From assembly GCA_044376515.1 (NCBI GenBank), contig JBILKV010000032.1, forward strand, positions 1-32,742: a DNA stretch of 32,742 bases, given 5' to 3'. A model generated the notes under the pieces. It searched no databases. It had not been told where the DNA came from and saw nothing but the letters and a program-made list of their open reading frames with translations. The position numbers and the translations under genes were made by a program. Positions 29,872 to 32,742 of this stretch are shown in pieces. Numbering within the stretch: position 1 is the stretch's first letter; the number at the start of each line of letters is the position of its first letter. This stretch comes from Chth-196 sp044376515 (GTDB lineage Bacteria; Verrucomicrobiota; Verrucomicrobiia; Chthoniobacterales; Chthoniobacteraceae).

Positions 29872-31089
29872 ATGGATTTTCAGAATTTCGGCCTGCACGA
29901 AGCAGTGGTGCACGGCGTTCAGTCGATGGGGTACTCCGAACCCACCCCCATCCAAGCACGCTCCATTCCCATCGTTCTCGAAGGCAAGGACCTTTTGGGC
30001 TCCGCCCAAACCGGCACCGGCAAAACCGCCGCCTTTGCCCTCCCCCTCCTGTCCAAACTCGAGAAGCACGGCAAGCTCCGGTGTTTGGTGCTTGAACCCA
30101 CCCGGGAACTGGCCTCCCAAGTGGAGGAGGCGTTCAAGGACTACGCGCGCTTCTTCGATGTCGACATCGGGATGGTTCAAGGCGGCGTCGGATTCGGCAG
30201 CCAGAAGGCGATGATCGAGCGGGGTGTCGACGTGTTGGTGGCCACCCCGGGCAGGCTTTTGGACTTCATGGAGGAAGGAATCATCAAACTGGACTCCATA
30301 GAATACCTTGTCCTCGACGAAGTGGATCGGATGCTCGACATGGGGTTCCTGCCCCAGGTCCGCCGCATCGTGGAACGCTGCCCAAAATCCCGCCAAACCC
30401 TCTTCTTTTCGGCGACCCTGCCCCCGGAAATCGAGGGCCTTACCAAGTGGGTGCTCAAGGAACCGGAGGTCATCTCCATCGGCGGACGCCGCTCGCCCGC
30501 GGAGACCGTGACCCACGCGCTCTACCCGGTGGCACGGGACCAAAAGTTCGACCTGCTCCTCGCCCTGCTCGAGAAGACGCAATACCACAGTGTCATCGTT
30601 TTCACGGCCACCAAAATGATGGCCGACCGCGTTGCCGCCCGACTCGAAGAGCTCAAGCATCCCGTCGCAGCCATGCACGCGGACCGCAGTCAAAAGGAAC
30701 GCGTTGAGGCATTGGAAGGCTTCAAGTCCGGCAAGTTTGAGGTGCTCGTCGCAACCGATGTGGCCGCCCGCGGCCTCGACATCGCCAGCGTCTCGCACGT
30801 CATCAATTACGATGTGCCCGGTCATCCCGAGGATTACGTCCACCGGATCGGACGCACCGGCCGGGCCCAGCAGGAGGGCGATGCCTTCACCCTCTTCACC
30901 GCGGAGGAACTGGACCAGGTGCGCGCAATCGAACGCTACATCTCGACGAGCATTCCCAGACAAAAACTCGAAGGGTTTCCCTACCTCTACACCGCCCTCT
31001 TCAACGAAAGCTCCATCCCACCCGGTGGCGCTGCCCGCGGCGGACGCACCCTCAAGGGCTATTCCTTCAGCGCGCGCAAACGCAAGTAG
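29872..31089 (+). CDS. DEAD-box RNA helicase, RhlE-like
   Basis: This 405-residue ATP-dependent RNA helicase shows the full motif set: Q motif (GYSEPTPIQARSIP), motif I AQTGTGKT, Ia PTRELA, VATPGRLLDF, motif II D149-E-V-D152 (DEVD where DEAD is usual), motif III SAT, VLVATDVAARGLDI and YVHRIGRTGRA (motif VI). The tail is short and basic (KGYSFSARKRK). Size and motifs resemble RhlE and related cold-shock or ribosome-assembly helicases. It starts 59 nt after larB. The Ala-to-Val change in motif II is noted as a finding. Confidence 0.93.
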   Translation: MDFQNFGLHEAVVHGVQSMGYSEPTPIQARSIPIVLEGKDLLGSAQTGTGKTAAFALPLLSKLEKHGKLRCLVLEPTRELASQVEEAFKDYARFFDVDIGMVQGGVGFGSQKAMIERGVDVLVATPGRLLDFMEEGIIKLDSIEYLVLDEVDRMLDMGFLPQVRRIVERCPKSRQTLFFSATLPPEIEGLTKWVLKEPEVISIGGRRSPAETVTHALYPVARDQKFDLLLALLEKTQYHSVIVFTATKMMADRVAARLEELKHPVAAMHADRSQKERVEALEGFKSGKFEVLVATDVAARGLDIASVSHVINYDVPGHPEDYVHRIGRTGRAQQEGDAFTLFTAEELDQVRAIERYISTSIPRQKLEGFPYLYTALFNESSIPPGGAARGGRTLKGYSFSARKRK

Positions 31090-31155
31090 ACCGGCCCCCG
31101 ATTTGGGCGGTCCCCAAAGTCGCCCGCCACGAGCGGGAACATCCGCGCCTCGCTC

Positions 31156-32742
31156 GTGTCAACGGACGCATCACCAGGCTGGCACCTCTCGGCCTTGGAC
31201 CTTCCCGCCCGATGGAGGGAGCGTGAAGCCTTCGTTATTTTTGACGAGGTCTTCTCGGCCGTCCGTTTCGCCGCGACATGCGCGGAATTTGAACGGGCGT
31301 CCGGTGGGTGCAGGAGGCTGCACTACCTCGCGGTGGTTCCGCTGGGGGCTTCAGCGCCGCAACCTTTGCTCGAGTCTCCCGCAACATGGGCACCTGTCCA
31401 AAGGGAACTTGCGGCTCAATGGCCACTGTCCCTGTCGGGCATGCATTTGCTCGAGCTTTGCGCGGGGCGGGTTCCACTCCTCCTCGCCTTTGGAGAAAGC
31501 GGCGCCCAAACGCGCCTGTTCGACGCCGTTTGCGACGCGTTTTTTCTCCACGGGAACACGCAAACGCCTCCAAGCGCTTTGGCGAGGCTTGCGCGGACGG
31601 GCTCCGTGTTCGCCCTCGATTGCGGCTCTGCAGAGAGAGCAGAGGTCCTGACAGCATCCGGTTTCGCAATCACGCAGTCTCTCCCGGAGGGAAACTACAC
31701 CGGCAGATTCCGCGTGCAGAAAAGGTCGCCCAAACCAAGGATGCCAGGTCCACCGTGGCCGCAACGCTCCGCCATCGTCATTGGCGCGGGCCTCGCCGGA
31801 ACCGCAGTTGCAGCCTCCCTTGCAAAGCGCGGCTGGAGCATCTCCCTGTTGGAACGGGAGGCCGTCCCTGCGGCCGGTGCCTCGGGAAATCTGGCGGCGG
31901 TGTTTTCTCCCCTTCTTTCATTGGACGATGGTAGGGCGGCGCGTCTTTCGCGGGCCTGTTTTCTTCGGCTTTTGCAAGAACTCAGATCCCTTGAGCTCAC
32001 GGCGCACCCCGCTCAATGGCAGGAATGCGGCGTCCTGCAGTTGCCCAAATCGGCATCGGAGGAGACCCAGTTCCGGAATCTGGTGCTCAGGCATGCCTAT
32101 CCGGAGCGTTACGTCCGGTTCCTTGAGAAACAGGTGGCCGAAAAACAAATTGGGCAGCTGTTGCCCAGTGGCGGCTGGTTTTTCGAGGAGGGCGGCTGGG
32201 TGAATCCCCCTTCCCTCTGCACCGCGCGGATCCGGGAGAACTCGCGCATCAAGGCGCTTTACGGCCGGGAGGTCCAGACCGTTCAACACCACGCCGAAAC
32301 GTGGAGCGTCGTGAGTTCGAACGGGGACACGATCGCAAGCGCCCCCGTGCTCGTGCTCGCAAACGCGTGGGAGGCCTCCCGACTGGTTCCCGGGCTGCCG
32401 ATCCCTTTCAAACGGGTTCGCGGTCAGGTCGCCCACCTTCCCGCGGGGATTATTCCGTTGGTCGGGCCAGTACTTTCCAAGGACGGCTATCTGACCCCGC
32501 CCATCCATGGCGTGCACTGCCTTGGCGCGACCTACGATTTTGGCTCGGAAGCACGCGACCTCACGGCAGAGGCCCACGCCAAAAATCTGGACCGCCTCCC
32601 CCAAATGCTTCCAGGAGCCCCCTTGCCCTCACTCCGAGCGCTCCAGAGTCCGGAAGGCCGCGTCGGTTTCCGCTCCCTGACTCCCGACCGGATGCCGATC
32701 GCGGGGGCTCTTCCGGGAGACTTGCCGGTTGGTGACGCTTCT
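31156..32742 (+). CDS. MnmC-like protein with degenerate methyltransferase half (partial)
   Basis: The frame is open without stop from 31090 to the right edge and has no early ATG; I suggest GTG at 31156. The N-terminal part (about residues 1-190) resembles the MnmC methyltransferase domain in LDLPARWREREAF, LAAQWPLSLSGMHLLELCAG and LARLARTGSVFALDCGS. Its SAM-binding G-F-G-x-G-N-F region reads DEVFSAVRFAATCAE, and the later F-L-D-G-F reads FLHGN. From about residue 206 comes an FAD-dependent oxidoreductase domain (AIVIGAGLAGTAVAASLAKR, FSPLLSLDDGR, GFRSLTPDRMPIAGALPG), intact as far as it goes. MnmC completes the 5-methylaminomethyl-2-thiouridine modification of wobble uridine in some tRNAs: the FAD part removes a carboxymethyl group and the other part methylates. 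Here only the first step may work. The C-terminus is cut by the window. Confidence 0.75.
   Translation, partial: MSTDASPGWHLSALDLPARWREREAFVIFDEVFSAVRFAATCAEFERASGGCRRLHYLAVVPLGASAPQPLLESPATWAPVQRELAAQWPLSLSGMHLLELCAGRVPLLLAFGESGAQTRLFDAVCDAFFLHGNTQTPPSALARLARTGSVFALDCGSAERAEVLTASGFAITQSLPEGNYTGRFRVQKRSPKPRMPGPPWPQRSAIVIGAGLAGTAVAASLAKRGWSISLLEREAVPAAGASGNLAAVFSPLLSLDDGRAARLSRACFLRLLQELRSLELTAHPAQWQECGVLQLPKSASEETQFRNLVLRHAYPERYVRFLEKQVAEKQIGQLLPSGGWFFEEGGWVNPPSLCTARIRENSRIKALYGREVQTVQHHAETWSVVSSNGDTIASAPVLVLANAWEASRLVPGLPIPFKRVRGQVAHLPAGIIPLVGPVLSKDGYLTPPIHGVHCLGATYDFGSEARDLTAEAHAKNLDRLPQMLPGAPLPSLRALQSPEGRVGFRSLTPDRMPIAGALPGDLPVGDAS

Noticed and set aside
1..32742. CRISPR array, insertion sequence, integrase or prophage
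   Set aside because: No regularly spaced repeat array, transposase, integrase or phage structural gene was recognised on either strand.

Overview
The window looks like a chromosomal piece of a GC-rich bacterium of the Planctomycetes-Verrucomicrobia (PVC) group, most likely a Verrucomicrobiota member. This rests on three things. There is a cytochrome-like PSCyt1-DUF1549-DUF1553 protein paired with a DUF1501 protein, a pair typical of that superphylum. Gene starts mostly lack good Shine-Dalgarno sequences. The housekeeping proteins are divergent. No 16S rRNA or other decisive marker is present, so the taxonomy is inference.

Layout. (1) 1-3107: an AT-richer accessory stretch with a BrnT/BrnA-type toxin-antitoxin pair (minus), a DUF4143-type AAA ATPase (plus) and long non-coding flanks. 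It carries short repeats: an identical 22-bp direct repeat at both flanks and three copies of an 18-nt motif beside the genes. (2) 3108-11903: a tight plus-strand cluster of PSCyt1/DUF1549/DUF1553, DUF1501, an MFS transporter, a class V PLP enzyme, an M20 metallopeptidase and a Tat/lipoprotein amidohydrolase. It reads as a catabolic unit of unknown substrate. (3) 11904-20913: a structured intergenic region, a sigma70-like promoter and a leader terminator, followed by nusA-infB-rbfA-DHH phosphoesterase-truB-ribF, a Gfo/Idh/MocA oxidoreductase and a membrane-anchored rhodanese. (4) 20979-21932: a convergent RluA/RluD-family pseudouridine synthase. (5) 22038-27452: a GYF/Yip1 membrane protein, coaD, DUF177 (YceD), rpmF, a strong terminator, then plsX-fabH-tatD. 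(6) 27605-28454: a minus-strand exported beta-carbonic anhydrase and tRNA-Leu(GAG). (7) 28634-32742: a GNAT acetyltransferase, larB, a DEAD-box helicase and a partial MnmC-like protein that runs off the right edge.

How the parts fit. Region 3 couples transcription elongation, translation initiation, ribosome maturation, tRNA modification and flavin synthesis under a leader that looks built for attenuation. Region 5 joins CoA synthesis and an L32/DUF177 pair to the start of fatty-acid and phospholipid synthesis.

The most noteworthy points are these: an MnmC whose methyltransferase half has lost its SAM-binding glycines while the FAD half looks intact; a beta-carbonic anhydrase lacking its zinc-ligand histidine; an IF2 with altered G4 and G5 GTP-binding motifs; a nusA leader with two competing hairpins; and a repeat family around the accessory genes. 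No CRISPR array, insertion sequence, prophage or obvious new defence operon was seen.
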